Below, piece by piece: positions 5,583-13,684 of a DNA stretch of 21,800 bases. Positions within the stretch are counted from its first letter, which is position 1. Each line of letters begins with the position of its first letter. The DNA comes from an uncultured Alphaproteobacteria bacterium (GTDB lineage Bacteria > Pseudomonadota > Alphaproteobacteria > CAAHEQ01 > UBA3637). Location of the stretch: the NCBI GenBank assembly GCA_937935995.1, contig CALGXF010000032.1, positions 1 to 21,800 on the forward strand, given 5' to 3'. Below the pieces are notes generated by a model. It did no database searches, was not told the DNA's origin, and saw only the letters and a program-made list of their open reading frames with translations. The position numbers and the translations under genes are program-made.

Positions 5583-8500
5583 CTAAAAACTCACACGCAC
5601 ACCGGCATTCAACAAATAGGACGTATATGCTTTACCGGTTTCCCAAGTAAAAGCACCGTAAAGATACGCATTTTCCCATAAATTCGCATTCAAACCGACA
5701 GATGTTTCAACTCCGAAACCGCCCAAATCGGATGACGTTAAATTTGTATCAGCATATTTAATTTTTGTTTTTCCCATCCATTCGTAATAAGCGCCCAATT
5801 CAATAAACGGTTTCCAGACTGATTGCAATCCGTTAGGCAAAAAAGATGTTTGGACATTTAAATGAGTCGTCAAAGAATGTGTTGTATCGACAAATGCATT
5901 TTCACCCAGTGCCATTATAAAATTTTTAGAATTCCCATGGATATAACGAACTTCTGCTTTAGGCTCTACAGCAATCATGGATGCATGTGTTGATCCGATA
6001 TCCATAAATGAAGGAGCTTTAAAATCAAACAAGCGACCTGTTTCGGCTGTGACAGCCCAAAAACGGCGTTTAACATCATATCCGTTTATTTCATCATTTC
6101 GGATAATACGATTTAAATCTGTTTGAATCCAAAAATGACGCGCCGTTAAGTCAACAAACCAATTGGATTTATCGCCTATCCACGTTGCATAAATACCGGC
6201 TGTCGGCGCTTTTGTATTCCCTTTCGCATCCGGATTCTCCGATTGAAGAACATGAATATTGTCCGCATACAGATATCCCCCCATCATGCCGAGATAAATT
6301 CGACCAGCCAAGGCATGCATCATCACATCAACACCGCCTTCAACCCCCACCAAATCCATTTTGGCGCCGATTTTTTCATGAACTCGCAAATGCTTTGCAT
6401 ATCCCCGCATCCACGTTCCCGCCGGAGCATTCGGGTTTGAGCTGCGCAAATCTCCCATACGTTTGCGCAATTCATTTAATCCGGCATTAACAATAGACAA
6501 ATGCATCGCCGGCAAATTTTGAACCGTTTTAGCACTCTTTGTCAGGTCTCCGTCCGTTTTTAAATACCAATTCGTATCAGTTTCTTGAGACAATTCATAT
6601 TCATACGCTCCGATATCTAATGTATCGTCGGTCAATTTGAAAACAGCATCAGAAGACGCATCTGCTACATGAACGACTTCTATTTGAGTGCGAGTCGGTT
6701 TATTCCCGACGGCATTCATATCCAATGTAACTATTCCCGTTGCCGTCCCTGCTATCTTTAACAAATCCGAATCCGTCCCGTCTGTTTGCATCATAACAAC
6801 AGCCGTTCCGTCCGAAATAAAATCATTCACTGTTAATGTATTGGGTTTAAATTGGTCTGTTTGACGTAAATCTATGTGACCGCCTGTTTGAACATTTAAA
6901 TGATCAACGAAAGCTTCTTTGGCAAAATGAAGAACGGATCCGTTCGTAATATTGTTTTGTCCCGCAAAGAAATTATCGGCAAAAACTTGTGTTAACCCGT
7001 TTGTCTGTGTATAAGTTCCCAAAAAGAAAGTATTATCTGTATTTTCTTTGAACACCAATGTATTGGCACCTGTTTTGTCAATAAACCCCGTTCCGGCAAA
7101 ACCGCCATTCATTGATAATGTATTTTGATCTCCTTCGATATTCACATGAACCGTACCGCTGGCATTCAAATAAATATCAGCCCCGCCTTCTTGCGTATCC
7201 GTAAAAGTATTGCCGCTGAAAAGAATGTCTCCATCCTGTGTATTTAAATTCAACGTCCCCAGCGTAAATATCGCCCCACCTGCTTCAGCTTGGTTATTAA
7301 CAAACGAAGCTCCTCCCCCGATTGTCATATCGCCGTTATTCATAATCGCGCCACCGTATTGAGCTGTATTTCCACTAAAATCAACAGCCCTTAATGTCAC
7401 CGTACCGGCGGTATAAAGAGCTCCGCCTTGACCGCTATCCGCACGATTTTCAGAAAAATCAACGTTATTTAAACTTAAATTTGTTCCGGAATAAATTTGA
7501 ATTGCTCCGCCATTCCCCGTACTTGTTTTATTATCGGAAAAGGCAGCATCCGTTACGATTAATTCCGCACTGCCTGAAGCAGAAATGGCTCCGCCTCCTC
7601 TGTATGCCGAATTTCCGGAAAATTTTGAATCGCCTGTTATCATAAGATTATCGGTTGTATAAATCGCGCCACCGTTACCGTTTTGAACGTAATTGCCAAT
7701 AAAATTTGTTCCATCAATTTGTAAAGAACCGTTATTTTGAACAATTGCGCCCCCATTATCATAAACAGCGTAATTCCCCGTAAAAGCACTGTTCTTTATT
7801 ATATTTTCATCAAAAGATGTATTTAATTTAATAGCTCCGGCTGCCGTTGCATAATTATTTTCAAAAGAAGTTCCTGTAATGTTGATTTTCCCGATTGTAT
7901 TAATAGCACCGCCGTAATTTGAAGCACCTTGAGCATTCAACACCGTATAATTCCCGGTAAACGTACTATCGCTGATGGTCAATTCTGCCGTATTGCTGGA
8001 GACATGAATGGCACCGCCTTCAAATGCTTTACTTTTGTTAAAAGTCGTTTTTTCAATATTCGTTTTATCCAATGTGTAGATAGCTCCGCCATAACCGGCT
8101 GTTGCAACATTGCTGTCAAAAAGGCTGTTCTTAATCGTCATCGGACCGTTACCGTTGTAAATAGCGCCACCAGAGTCGGTTGATCTGTTACTTGTAAAAG
8201 TCGATTGACTGATATTCAAAGCCTTTGATCCCGATCCGTTATAAAGAACACCTCCGTTCGATGCATGGTTATTTGCAAAAGAACTGCCATTTTGAATTGT
8301 CAGCGTTCCCGTATTCATAATTGCTCCGCCAGTACCGTAAATGTCTACTGAATTAATTTGAACCCCATCCAAAATTAAATTTTGTCCCGGTTCTTCTCTC
8401 GGAATGCCGTTCGTAACTGCTGTTTCTGAACCGACTGTGAATGAAATATTATTCAAAATCGAGGAATAGTCTGCTCCCGAAAAAGACAAAGCACCGCTAA

Positions 8501-8723
8501 CCGTTGCATTCGATTGCCCCAAAAGAGAAACACTTCGTTGCAAAGAACCACCCCCGGTTGAATTTCCTAAAATTTCAATTTCATAAACGTCACTTCCGGA
8601 CGCGTTATTTGCCGCTGTTACTGCAGCAGAAAGATCACCACCGTCCGTAACGACATAATCTGCCGAAAAAGCAGATGAAGAAACGACCATAAAAGTAACG
8701 GTCAAAAAGTAACGAATAGACAT
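5583..8723 (-). CDS. Pmp-like autotransporter adhesin
   Basis: A 1046-aa type V secreted protein. A signal peptide (FLTVTFMVVSSSAFSA, cut before Asp) is followed by a passenger of roughly 700 residues and a C-terminal autotransporter beta-barrel of about 290 residues ending in GVRVSF. The terminal Phe is the outer-membrane assembly signal. The passenger carries about 14 GGA(I/L)-type motifs, each paired with an FxxN motif (FTGN, FSGN, FENN), the signature of chlamydial polymorphic membrane proteins; such repeats build a beta-helix used in adhesion. The helix before the barrel contains NAGLNELRKRMGDLR. The start at 8723 is chosen because GGGGGGAG lies 6 nt upstream; ATG 8729 and TTG 8741 are too close to it or overlap it. 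It appears monocistronic. Confidence 0.9.
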   Translation of the reverse strand: MSIRYFLTVTFMVVSSSAFSADYVVTDGGDLSAAVTAANNASGSDVYEIEILGNSTGGGSLQRSVSLLGQSNATVSGALSFSGADYSSILNNISFTVGSETAVTNGIPREEPGQNLILDGVQINSVDIYGTGGAIMNTGTLTIQNGSSFANNHASNGGVLYNGSGSKALNISQSTFTSNRSTDSGGAIYNGNGPMTIKNSLFDSNVATAGYGGAIYTLDKTNIEKTTFNKSKAFEGGAIHVSSNTAELTISDSTFTGNYTVLNAQGASNYGGAINTIGKINITGTSFENNYATAAGAIKLNTSFDENIIKNSAFTGNYAVYDNGGAIVQNNGSLQIDGTNFIGNYVQNGNGGAIYTTDNLMITGDSKFSGNSAYRGGGAISASGSAELIVTDAAFSDNKTSTGNGGAIQIYSGTNLSLNNVDFSENRADSGQGGALYTAGTVTLRAVDFSGNTAQYGGAIMNNGDMTIGGGASFVNNQAEAGGAIFTLGTLNLNTQDGDILFSGNTFTDTQEGGADIYLNASGTVHVNIEGDQNTLSMNGGFAGTGFIDKTGANTLVFKENTDNTFFLGTYTQTNGLTQVFADNFFAGQNNITNGSVLHFAKEAFVDHLNVQTGGHIDLRQTDQFKPNTLTVNDFISDGTAVVMMQTDGTDSDLLKIAGTATGIVTLDMNAVGNKPTRTQIEVVHVADASSDAVFKLTDDTLDIGAYEYELSQETDTNWYLKTDGDLTKSAKTVQNLPAMHLSIVNAGLNELRKRMGDLRSSNPNAPAGTWMRGYAKHLRVHEKIGAKMDLVGVEGGVDVMMHALAGRIYLGMMGGYLYADNIHVLQSENPDAKGNTKAPTAGIYATWIGDKSNWFVDLTARHFWIQTDLNRIIRNDEINGYDVKRRFWAVTAETGRLFDFKAPSFMDIGSTHASMIAVEPKAEVRYIHGNSKNFIMALGENAFVDTTHSLTTHLNVQTSFLPNGLQSVWKPFIELGAYYEWMGKTKIKYADTNLTSSDLGGFGVETSVGLNANLWENAYLYGAFTWETGKAYTSYLLNAGVRVSF

Positions 8724-8783
8724 GAGCATCTCCCCCCTCAATTAACAACCCAAACTAGAATGCCCACAAAAAAATGAAAAAGA

Positions 8784-8806
8784 CAATATATCTTTCGAAT
8801 ATATTG
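8784..8806. terminator. hairpin terminator downstream of the nitroreductase gene
   Basis: CAATATAT (8784-8791) pairs with ATATATTG (8799-8806) around a 7-nt loop. On the minus strand the stem is followed by a T-rich run, ending the MarR-nitroreductase transcript before the autotransporter gene. Confidence 0.7.
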
Positions 8807-8840
8807 CCCTTTTCGTTTTATCTTATGCCAACCGAAATGA

Positions 8841-9464
8841 TTACCACTTATTCATGTGTATTCTGTCTTCTACTCGGATGACCTTTTGAACAGGTAGTTT
8901 GGCTTCTTTACTCGGGTATCCCAATGCAATGTAACAAGGCATTGCATACGCATCCGGATGGTTAATTGTTTTTTGAATATGTTCTAATTCTTCCGTCATC
9001 GGAATTCGCGTCACGCCATAAATTCCCTCTGCCGCCGCCGCAAGAAGTATGTTTTCAATACACAACCAAATGGAGGCAAATTCATTTAAATCGCTTAAAC
9101 ATGTCGGTTCCAAAAGCGGTTTTCTTAATTTGAAAAACGGGAAAATTAAGCAACCGGCATGATAAAGCATCGAAAATTGTTTAGGCATGGCAATATGGTA
9201 CATGCCGCGTTGGTCTGCATCAGTCATGCCAAACCCATCTAACATTTTTTCGCAATCCTCGGGGTTTGTCATATCTTCTAAATTTAAAACTTTAGAACGT
9301 TCTTTTTTATCATTAACAATAACAAACTCCCATTCTCTTAAATGATTATTTGTCGGGGCTTTCAAACCTGCCGAAAGAATTTTTTTAACAATAGCCATGT
9401 CAATAGGCCTGTCTTCAAAATCACGAATAGTTCTGCGTTTTTCAATAGCTTCATAAAGTTCCAT
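8841..9464 (-). CDS. nitroreductase-family FMN oxidoreductase
   Basis: A 207-aa nitroreductase-like protein with the N-terminal FMN-phosphate motif RRTIRDF (10-16), the APTNNHLREWEFVIV segment that closes over the flavin, and the C-terminal GIYGVTRIPM and YIALGYPSKEAKLP motifs. Members reduce nitroaromatics, quinones or other electrophiles with NAD(P)H; the natural substrate is not visible. The start is set by TAGGAGG. It lies 19 nt downstream of the MarR gene in one operon, so it is probably induced by whatever ligand the MarR protein senses. Confidence 0.88.
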   Translation of the reverse strand: MELYEAIEKRRTIRDFEDRPIDMAIVKKILSAGLKAPTNNHLREWEFVIVNDKKERSKVLNLEDMTNPEDCEKMLDGFGMTDADQRGMYHIAMPKQFSMLYHAGCLIFPFFKLRKPLLEPTCLSDLNEFASIWLCIENILLAAAAEGIYGVTRIPMTEELEHIQKTINHPDAYAMPCYIALGYPSKEAKLPVQKVIRVEDRIHMNKW

Positions 9465-9483
9465 TTGTTACCTCCTATAAAAG

Positions 9484-9945
9484 TTAATCATTATTTCCAA
9501 TTTCATCAAATTTCTGTTTCATCAAGTCAGAAAACAAGCTTGTTAAGTGCACCAACTGGGCAATATTTTCCCGTTTATCTAGCTCTGCCATCGCATCATT
9601 TTCTGCTTTAGCGGCCGGCGGAATAATCTTTTTTGTATATTCATATCCCTTATCTGTAAAATGAATCACTTTATTCCGCCGGTCTTTCGCATCTTCGGTA
9701 AGGGTAAGATAGCCTAATTTCAAAAACTTTCGGACAATCGCACTGACAGTTTGCTTCGTTGCTGACATTCGCTCACAAATATAAGCTTGCGAACAACCAT
9801 TCGGCTCAAACCAAATAATGTCCAAAACAAACAATTCATTTGTTGTCAAATTGTGCTTTCGCGCCCATTTCGTATAGGCCGCATATTGAACATCCCGCAG
9901 ATGACAATATAAATTAACGTATTTATTTACTTCTTTCCTGTTCAT
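9484..9945 (-). CDS. MarR-family transcriptional regulator
   Basis: A 153-aa winged-helix regulator with the MarR core: NLTTNELFVLDIIW, the recognition region CSQAYICERMSATKQTVSAIVRK and the wing TEDAKDRRNKVIHFTDKG, flanked by dimerisation helices. The start at 9945 is preferred because GAGGG lies 5 nt upstream; ATG 9957 and TTG 9972 are alternatives. The promoter is nearly ideal and carries a palindrome over the transcription start, so autorepression is likely. It is co-transcribed with the nitroreductase gene, suggesting a response to electrophiles or quinones. Confidence 0.88.
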   Translation of the reverse strand: MNRKEVNKYVNLYCHLRDVQYAAYTKWARKHNLTTNELFVLDIIWFEPNGCSQAYICERMSATKQTVSAIVRKFLKLGYLTLTEDAKDRRNKVIHFTDKGYEYTKKIIPPAAKAENDAMAELDKRENIAQLVHLTSLFSDLMKQKFDEIGNND

Positions 9946-9965
9946 GGATACCCTCATGCGATAAA

Positions 9966-9983
9966 TAGTCAAATATTGGACTA
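9966..9983. promoter_or_regulatory. candidate MarR operator
   Basis: TAGTCAAATATTGGACTA is symmetric at 16 of 18 positions. It abuts the -10 box and covers the expected transcription start of the MarR-nitroreductase operon, as expected for an autorepressor site. Confidence 0.65.
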
Positions 9984-10012
9984 TTATACAGAAGGTAAAC
10001 CAGCCTTGTCAA
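9983..10012 (-). promoter_or_regulatory. near-consensus promoter of the MarR-nitroreductase operon
   Basis: On the minus strand a perfect TTGACA (10007-10012) and a perfect TATAAT (9983-9988) are separated by 18 bp. Such a strong promoter makes sense only if held down by a repressor. Confidence 0.85.
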
Positions 10013-10109
10013 GGTAAAATTATCTGCCCATCAAAAATCAAATAACATTTTGGAAAATAAAGAAACCTATTACAAACAAATTCGAAAAATCATCCGGCAA
10101 GCCATAAAA

Positions 10110-10649
10110 CTACAGTGCGGTTCCTTTTTTCGGGCGATACAGTTTTGACATATTGACGCCTTCAAATTTCAACAACTTGATTTTCATATCCAAACCGCCG
10201 GAGTACCCCGTTAAACTCCCGTTTGTTCCGACAACTCTGTGACATGGGATAATAAGTGAAATCGGATTGTGTCCGACAGCGCCGCCGACAGCTTGTGCCG
10301 ACATTCTGTTTAAACCTTTTTGGCTGGCTATTTTCTTGGCAATATCACCATATGTCGTGACTTGACCGTAAGGAATCTCACAAAGAATTTTCCATACCAT
10401 TTGTCGAAATTCTCCACCAATCGGAGCCAACGGCAGTTCTGATATGGCCGGCTTTTGGCCTTGAAAATATCTATCCAACCAATCTTTTGCTTTTTGAAAA
10501 ACGGGCAAATCATCTTTTGGATGCATTTCGCCCTTAACCGTATCACCGAAATATTTTTGTCCTTTCATCCATAACCCGACAATATTATTCTCATCGGCTC
10601 CCAAAGTAATCATCCCAATCGGTGAATTATAATCAGTTCTGTAAAACAT
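10110..10649 (-). CDS. ogt: methylated-DNA--protein-cysteine methyltransferase
   Basis: A 179-aa O6-alkylguanine-DNA alkyltransferase. The active-site motif IPCHRV contains the acceptor Cys136, and the downstream segment LTGYSGGLDMKIKLL closes the alkyl pocket. The helix-turn-helix lies around PYGQVTTYGDIAKKI. It repairs O6-methylguanine by irreversible transfer of the alkyl group to the cysteine. The start at 10649 has AAAGGA upstream and lies 5 nt after the stop of the Ada-AlkA gene, so the two are co-transcribed. A longer in-frame start at 10715 would overlap that gene and is unlikely. Confidence 0.92.
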   Translation of the reverse strand: MFYRTDYNSPIGMITLGADENNIVGLWMKGQKYFGDTVKGEMHPKDDLPVFQKAKDWLDRYFQGQKPAISELPLAPIGGEFRQMVWKILCEIPYGQVTTYGDIAKKIASQKGLNRMSAQAVGGAVGHNPISLIIPCHRVVGTNGSLTGYSGGLDMKIKLLKFEGVNMSKLYRPKKGTAL

Positions 10650-10654
10650 TTTTA

Positions 10655-12127
10655 TTATCCTTTCTGTAAAGAGTTCCACAAGTTGACAGTAGCATAACTT
10701 CCCCACGGGCTGCATTGCTTTTTCAGTTCGGAAATTTCTTGAGGCGTCAGTGTTTTTAAAGCTTTTCTAACCCCATAATCCGTATCTAAAAATGCATCAG
10801 GCCAATTCATCGCTCTCATGACCAAATATTGAGCCGTCCATTGTCCGATTCCGGGCAATTTCAGCAATTTATTAATTTCCTTTTCGGGATCAGAACAAAA
10901 AGTTAAATCAATTTCGCCGCCATACAGGGCAAGCGCTAAACTTTTAATGGCTTTGGAACGCATAGACGTAATTCCCAATTTTCCCAAAATATTTTCCAAT
11001 GGCTCTTTGATATGAACAATCATCTCCGGCGTAGGAAAAATATATGTCAACCCCTCGATGTCTGTTTGCAAAGGTAACCCCAATTTTTCGGTAAACCGGG
11101 CAATCAGTGTTTGCGCGGCTTTGATACTCACTTGTTGTCCTAAAATCGTTCTGACAGCCATCTCAAAAACGCTAAAACAGCCGGGCAATCGTGTTCCCAA
11201 CGTGCATAACCCCGGTTTGACTTTATTCATCACTTTTAAATCATTATAAATAACCGTCGGATCGCAATACAAATCAAACATTATTCGGACACGTGCCAAC
11301 ACCTGTGGCAAAACAGGAAGTAAAGAAGTGGAAATGCCAATCGCTAACATATTCTTTTCAAAAACATGCCCGACTTTAATCCAACCTGTTACACTCTGTT
11401 TATTTATATCTTCTATGCTGACAGTTCTCCAATATTCGTTATTTTTGACGACTTCTATACCGGGAATAGAACGCTCGGCAAAAAAAGACAATAAACAATC
11501 CCATTCAAAGGGAGGATGGTAACCGGCAAAAATTGTAACCATATCCGTTTGCGATACAGATAAAGCAGAGCGTTTTCGTAAATCAGACGGTGTAAGATGA
11601 TATTTTTCCTTAAACAAAGCATTAAAACGCCTCAAGCTTCCAAAGCCGGCGGCCATGGCAACATCAAGAACCGAAAGTTTAGAACTCATTAAAAGATTTT
11701 TAGCCAACAATAAGCGATAGGTTTGCATATATTGAACCGGGCTGACATGAAGTTCCGAAATGAATGAACGGCGTAAATGTCGGTCTGAACATCCCAAACT
11801 TTCGGCGATGGCAGTAATGCTCTTTTCCTCCGAACAGTTTTCTTCAATTTTTCTGACGGCTTTGTAAACCAAATTAACCGTTGCATCAACCGGAGCTAAA
11901 CCAGGAGCCAATTCGGGCCGACAAAGCAAACAAGGGCGATATCCGGCTTGTTCTGCTTCGGCAGCCGATGTAAAAAAGGTACAATTTTCTTCTTTTGGTA
12001 TTCTGGCTTTGCAAACCGGGCGGCAATAAATCCCCGTTGACTTGACACCGACAAAAATACGCCCGTCATATTGCGCATCTTTTCTCTTAAATGCTTCATA
12101 CCAAATTTTATTGTTTTTATGACACAT
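10655..12127 (-). CDS. Ada-AlkA fusion: methyl-sensing activator and 3-methyladenine DNA glycosylase
   Basis: A 490-aa three-part protein. Residues 1-75 are the Ada zinc domain with Cys35, Cys39, Cys66 and Cys69 at E. coli Ada spacing; Cys35, in GIYCRPVC, should accept methyl from phosphotriesters. Residues about 80-185 are an AraC-type helix-turn-helix (CSDRHLRRSFISELHVSPVQ). The rest is an AlkA glycosylase: an N-terminal domain, then HhH-GPD with LLKLPGIGQWTAQYLVMRA and LDTDYGVRKAL, Asp450 aligning with the catalytic Asp238 of AlkA. It would sense alkylation damage, activate its own operon and excise alkylated bases. The start at 12127 is uncertain; an upstream in-frame ATG at 12145 has no better ribosome binding site. 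ogt follows after 5 nt. Confidence 0.9.
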   Translation of the reverse strand: MCHKNNKIWYEAFKRKDAQYDGRIFVGVKSTGIYCRPVCKARIPKEENCTFFTSAAEAEQAGYRPCLLCRPELAPGLAPVDATVNLVYKAVRKIEENCSEEKSITAIAESLGCSDRHLRRSFISELHVSPVQYMQTYRLLLAKNLLMSSKLSVLDVAMAAGFGSLRRFNALFKEKYHLTPSDLRKRSALSVSQTDMVTIFAGYHPPFEWDCLLSFFAERSIPGIEVVKNNEYWRTVSIEDINKQSVTGWIKVGHVFEKNMLAIGISTSLLPVLPQVLARVRIMFDLYCDPTVIYNDLKVMNKVKPGLCTLGTRLPGCFSVFEMAVRTILGQQVSIKAAQTLIARFTEKLGLPLQTDIEGLTYIFPTPEMIVHIKEPLENILGKLGITSMRSKAIKSLALALYGGEIDLTFCSDPEKEINKLLKLPGIGQWTAQYLVMRAMNWPDAFLDTDYGVRKALKTLTPQEISELKKQCSPWGSYATVNLWNSLQKG

Positions 12128-12157
12128 ATTCCGCTCATAATACATTTATAATTTCAG

Positions 12158-12163
12158 ATTATA
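12158..12163 (-). promoter_or_regulatory. possible -10 box of the Ada-AlkA operon
   Basis: A minus-strand TATAAT lies about 30 nt upstream of the chosen start at 12127. No good -35 box is placed at 17 bp, as expected for an activator-dependent (Ada-like) promoter. A TTGACA further upstream (12229-12234) has only a poor -10 partner. Confidence 0.35.
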
Positions 12164-12174
12164 TAAAATACATA

Positions 12175-12320
12175 TTAAGAAATCTCGCCATTTTCGGACA
12201 TAGATATTTTTTCTGTCTTTCCGGTAAATGTCAAGTGCTTGAATCGTCGATTTTTAAACTTGTTTAAAACCGTTTCTCCAAAAGCGATGAGCCCTAAAAA
12301 CAGCCACCGCGAAGTGCCTA
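12175..12320 (-). other. 48-codon open frame continuing from the phosphoesterase in the -1 frame
   Basis: The phosphoesterase ends in a run of seven A followed by TAG (minus strand), which in frame reads A-AAA-AAA-TAG, a classical slippery heptamer. In the -1 frame translation would continue for 48 codons with a hydrophobic start (WLFLGLIAFGETVL) and a basic middle (NKFKNRRFKHL). Alternatives are a gene remnant, an ancestral indel or chance. The same stretch forms only a weak hairpin (GGCAC/GTGGC with a mismatch) before five T. Confidence 0.25.
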
Positions 12321-13448
12321 TTTTTTTGTTTTATCCTTTTCAATCGTCACAAGAACAAACTCGGATTTCGTTCCTGTCTTAAATTTAATCGCCCAATCAG
12401 ACAGACCGGAAGTAACGATAAAATATGTGTCTTGGCGTTTTTCAAGGCCATAAGTCTTATCATTGGCTTTAATCCATTCGCCCACTTTGTTTAAAGGCCA
12501 CAACTGCCCGCCGTGAGTATGACCGGATAAAACCAAATCAACTCCGGCTTGTTGCTGTCTTTCGTAATCATTCGGTTGATGATCAAGGACGATACTGAAT
12601 TTATCTTTTGGAACTTGTTTGGCTAATTCAGCCATCGGCAACCGATGACGGCCGTGTTTGTTCTCTCCGGCATCTTTCCGGCCGATGAGATAAAATTGCG
12701 GATTTAATGCCACAACTTCATCTTGTAAAACCGTAACATTGTTCTTTTGCAATTCATTCACTAATTCATCCATGCTGAATCCGCGATAAGCGGAACCATA
12801 ATAGCCTTTATCATGATTTCCCAAAACGAAATAAACACCCAACTTCGTTTTAAGTGTACTTAAAGCTTTCGCAGCAGTTATCATCTCCGCCTTTGATGTA
12901 CTGTCATCAACAAAATCTCCGACGATAAACACAGCATCGGGAAAATTATCTTGGATTCTTTTTATGTGTTGCGCAAATTCGGTGCCGTTAAAAGTTGTTC
13001 CGATATGCGTGTCTGCCAAAAAAGCAATCTTCAGCTTAGATACATCTTTGTCGGTATAAACATTGTATTCTGTTTGCCAAACGTTATGCGCTTGATACCA
13101 GCCTAAAGATAACGACGCCACGCCGAGCATAATCGCACAAAAGCCGGCATAATATATCGGGAAATGATATCTTCCGAGATGTGCTATAACAGCAAAAGCC
13201 AAATCGCACGCCAGCCAGATTGTCGCAAAATAGAATAAGCACACAATTGCATTCACCAAATTAAGCGCCCATGCTAAAAAGCAAAAGACAATGAATACAA
13301 TTAAATAACCGGCATTGATTTTCAATTTTGAACTTTGGTAAGATAATTGTTGTACAATTTGGAATTTGCCAACCTGATGACCGAGATATAAAAACCCTGC
13401 CATTGTTACAAGTATTGTGACGATTAAAATAATGTACCACATTCGCAT
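12318..13448 (-). CDS. membrane-anchored calcineurin-like metallophosphoesterase
   Basis: A 376-aa protein with about four N-terminal transmembrane helices (residues 1-120) and a metallophosphoesterase domain. The metal-binding motifs appear in order: DTHIG, GDFVDD, GNHDKG and SGHTHGGQ, with a histidine also in LDHQPND. This is the architecture of YkuE/YaeI-like phosphoesterases, which in some bacteria act on lipid-linked phosphate esters; the substrate is not certain here. AAGGAAG lies 8 nt upstream of the ATG. A 33-codon ORF lies 40 nt upstream in the same direction and may share its transcript. The gene ends at a slippery A7-TAG. Confidence 0.88.
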   Translation of the reverse strand: MRMWYIILIVTILVTMAGFLYLGHQVGKFQIVQQLSYQSSKLKINAGYLIVFIVFCFLAWALNLVNAIVCLFYFATIWLACDLAFAVIAHLGRYHFPIYYAGFCAIMLGVASLSLGWYQAHNVWQTEYNVYTDKDVSKLKIAFLADTHIGTTFNGTEFAQHIKRIQDNFPDAVFIVGDFVDDSTSKAEMITAAKALSTLKTKLGVYFVLGNHDKGYYGSAYRGFSMDELVNELQKNNVTVLQDEVVALNPQFYLIGRKDAGENKHGRHRLPMAELAKQVPKDKFSIVLDHQPNDYERQQQAGVDLVLSGHTHGGQLWPLNKVGEWIKANDKTYGLEKRQDTYFIVTSGLSDWAIKFKTGTKSEFVLVTIEKDKTKK

Positions 13449-13488
13449 TTGCTTAACTTCCTTAAAGATTTCCGATAATTCGGTCGTG

Positions 13489-13590
13489 TTATAAATTCAA
13501 ACCTTCTGCAAATTTTTTCAAATCCTCAACTGATGGATTACCGTTTAAGACTTTACCGGTTATGATTTCGGGATTGCCTTTTGTATCCAT
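13489..13590 (-). CDS. 33-aa small protein upstream of the phosphoesterase
   Basis: A 33-codon ORF begins with a strong ribosome binding site (AAAGGAG, 5 nt from the ATG) and a TATAAT-like box further upstream. The peptide is polar and looks structured: MDTKGNPEIITGKVLNGN followed by PSVEDLKKFAEGL, a beta turn and a helix. It has no membrane segment or cysteine. It could be a stand-alone small protein or a leader peptide of the phosphoesterase gene 40 nt downstream. I recognise no family. Confidence 0.5.
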   Translation of the reverse strand: MDTKGNPEIITGKVLNGNPSVEDLKKFAEGLNL

Positions 13591-13614
13591 AGCGTTCTCC
13601 TTTACTATTATAAA

Positions 13615-13635
13615 ACAATGACTTTTAAGCATTGT
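13615..13635. promoter_or_regulatory. inverted repeat upstream of the small ORF
   Basis: ACAATG (13615-13620) and CATTGT (13630-13635) are perfect 6-bp arms 9 nt apart. They lie just upstream of the minus-strand TATAAT preceding the 33-codon ORF, so they could be a regulator site in the divergent region. Confidence 0.35.
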
Positions 13636-13655
13636 AAAGTATTTTTTATAAGTAT

Positions 13656-13684
13656 TTTACATATATTATCTTTTTTCCTATACT
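13656..13684 (+). promoter_or_regulatory. promoter of the exported hydrolase-like gene
   Basis: TTTACA (13656-13661) and TATACT (13679-13684) are separated by 17 bp, about 30 nt upstream of the start codon. Confidence 0.7.

Noticed and set aside
5583..8723. CRISPR array or tandem DNA repeat
   Set aside because: The repeated GGAI/FxxN motifs are protein-level and diverged in DNA; spacing is irregular and spacers are absent.
12196..12320. Strong terminator after the phosphoesterase
   Set aside because: The only hairpin (GGCAC/GTGGC) has a mismatch and a short T run, so it was not listed as a terminator.
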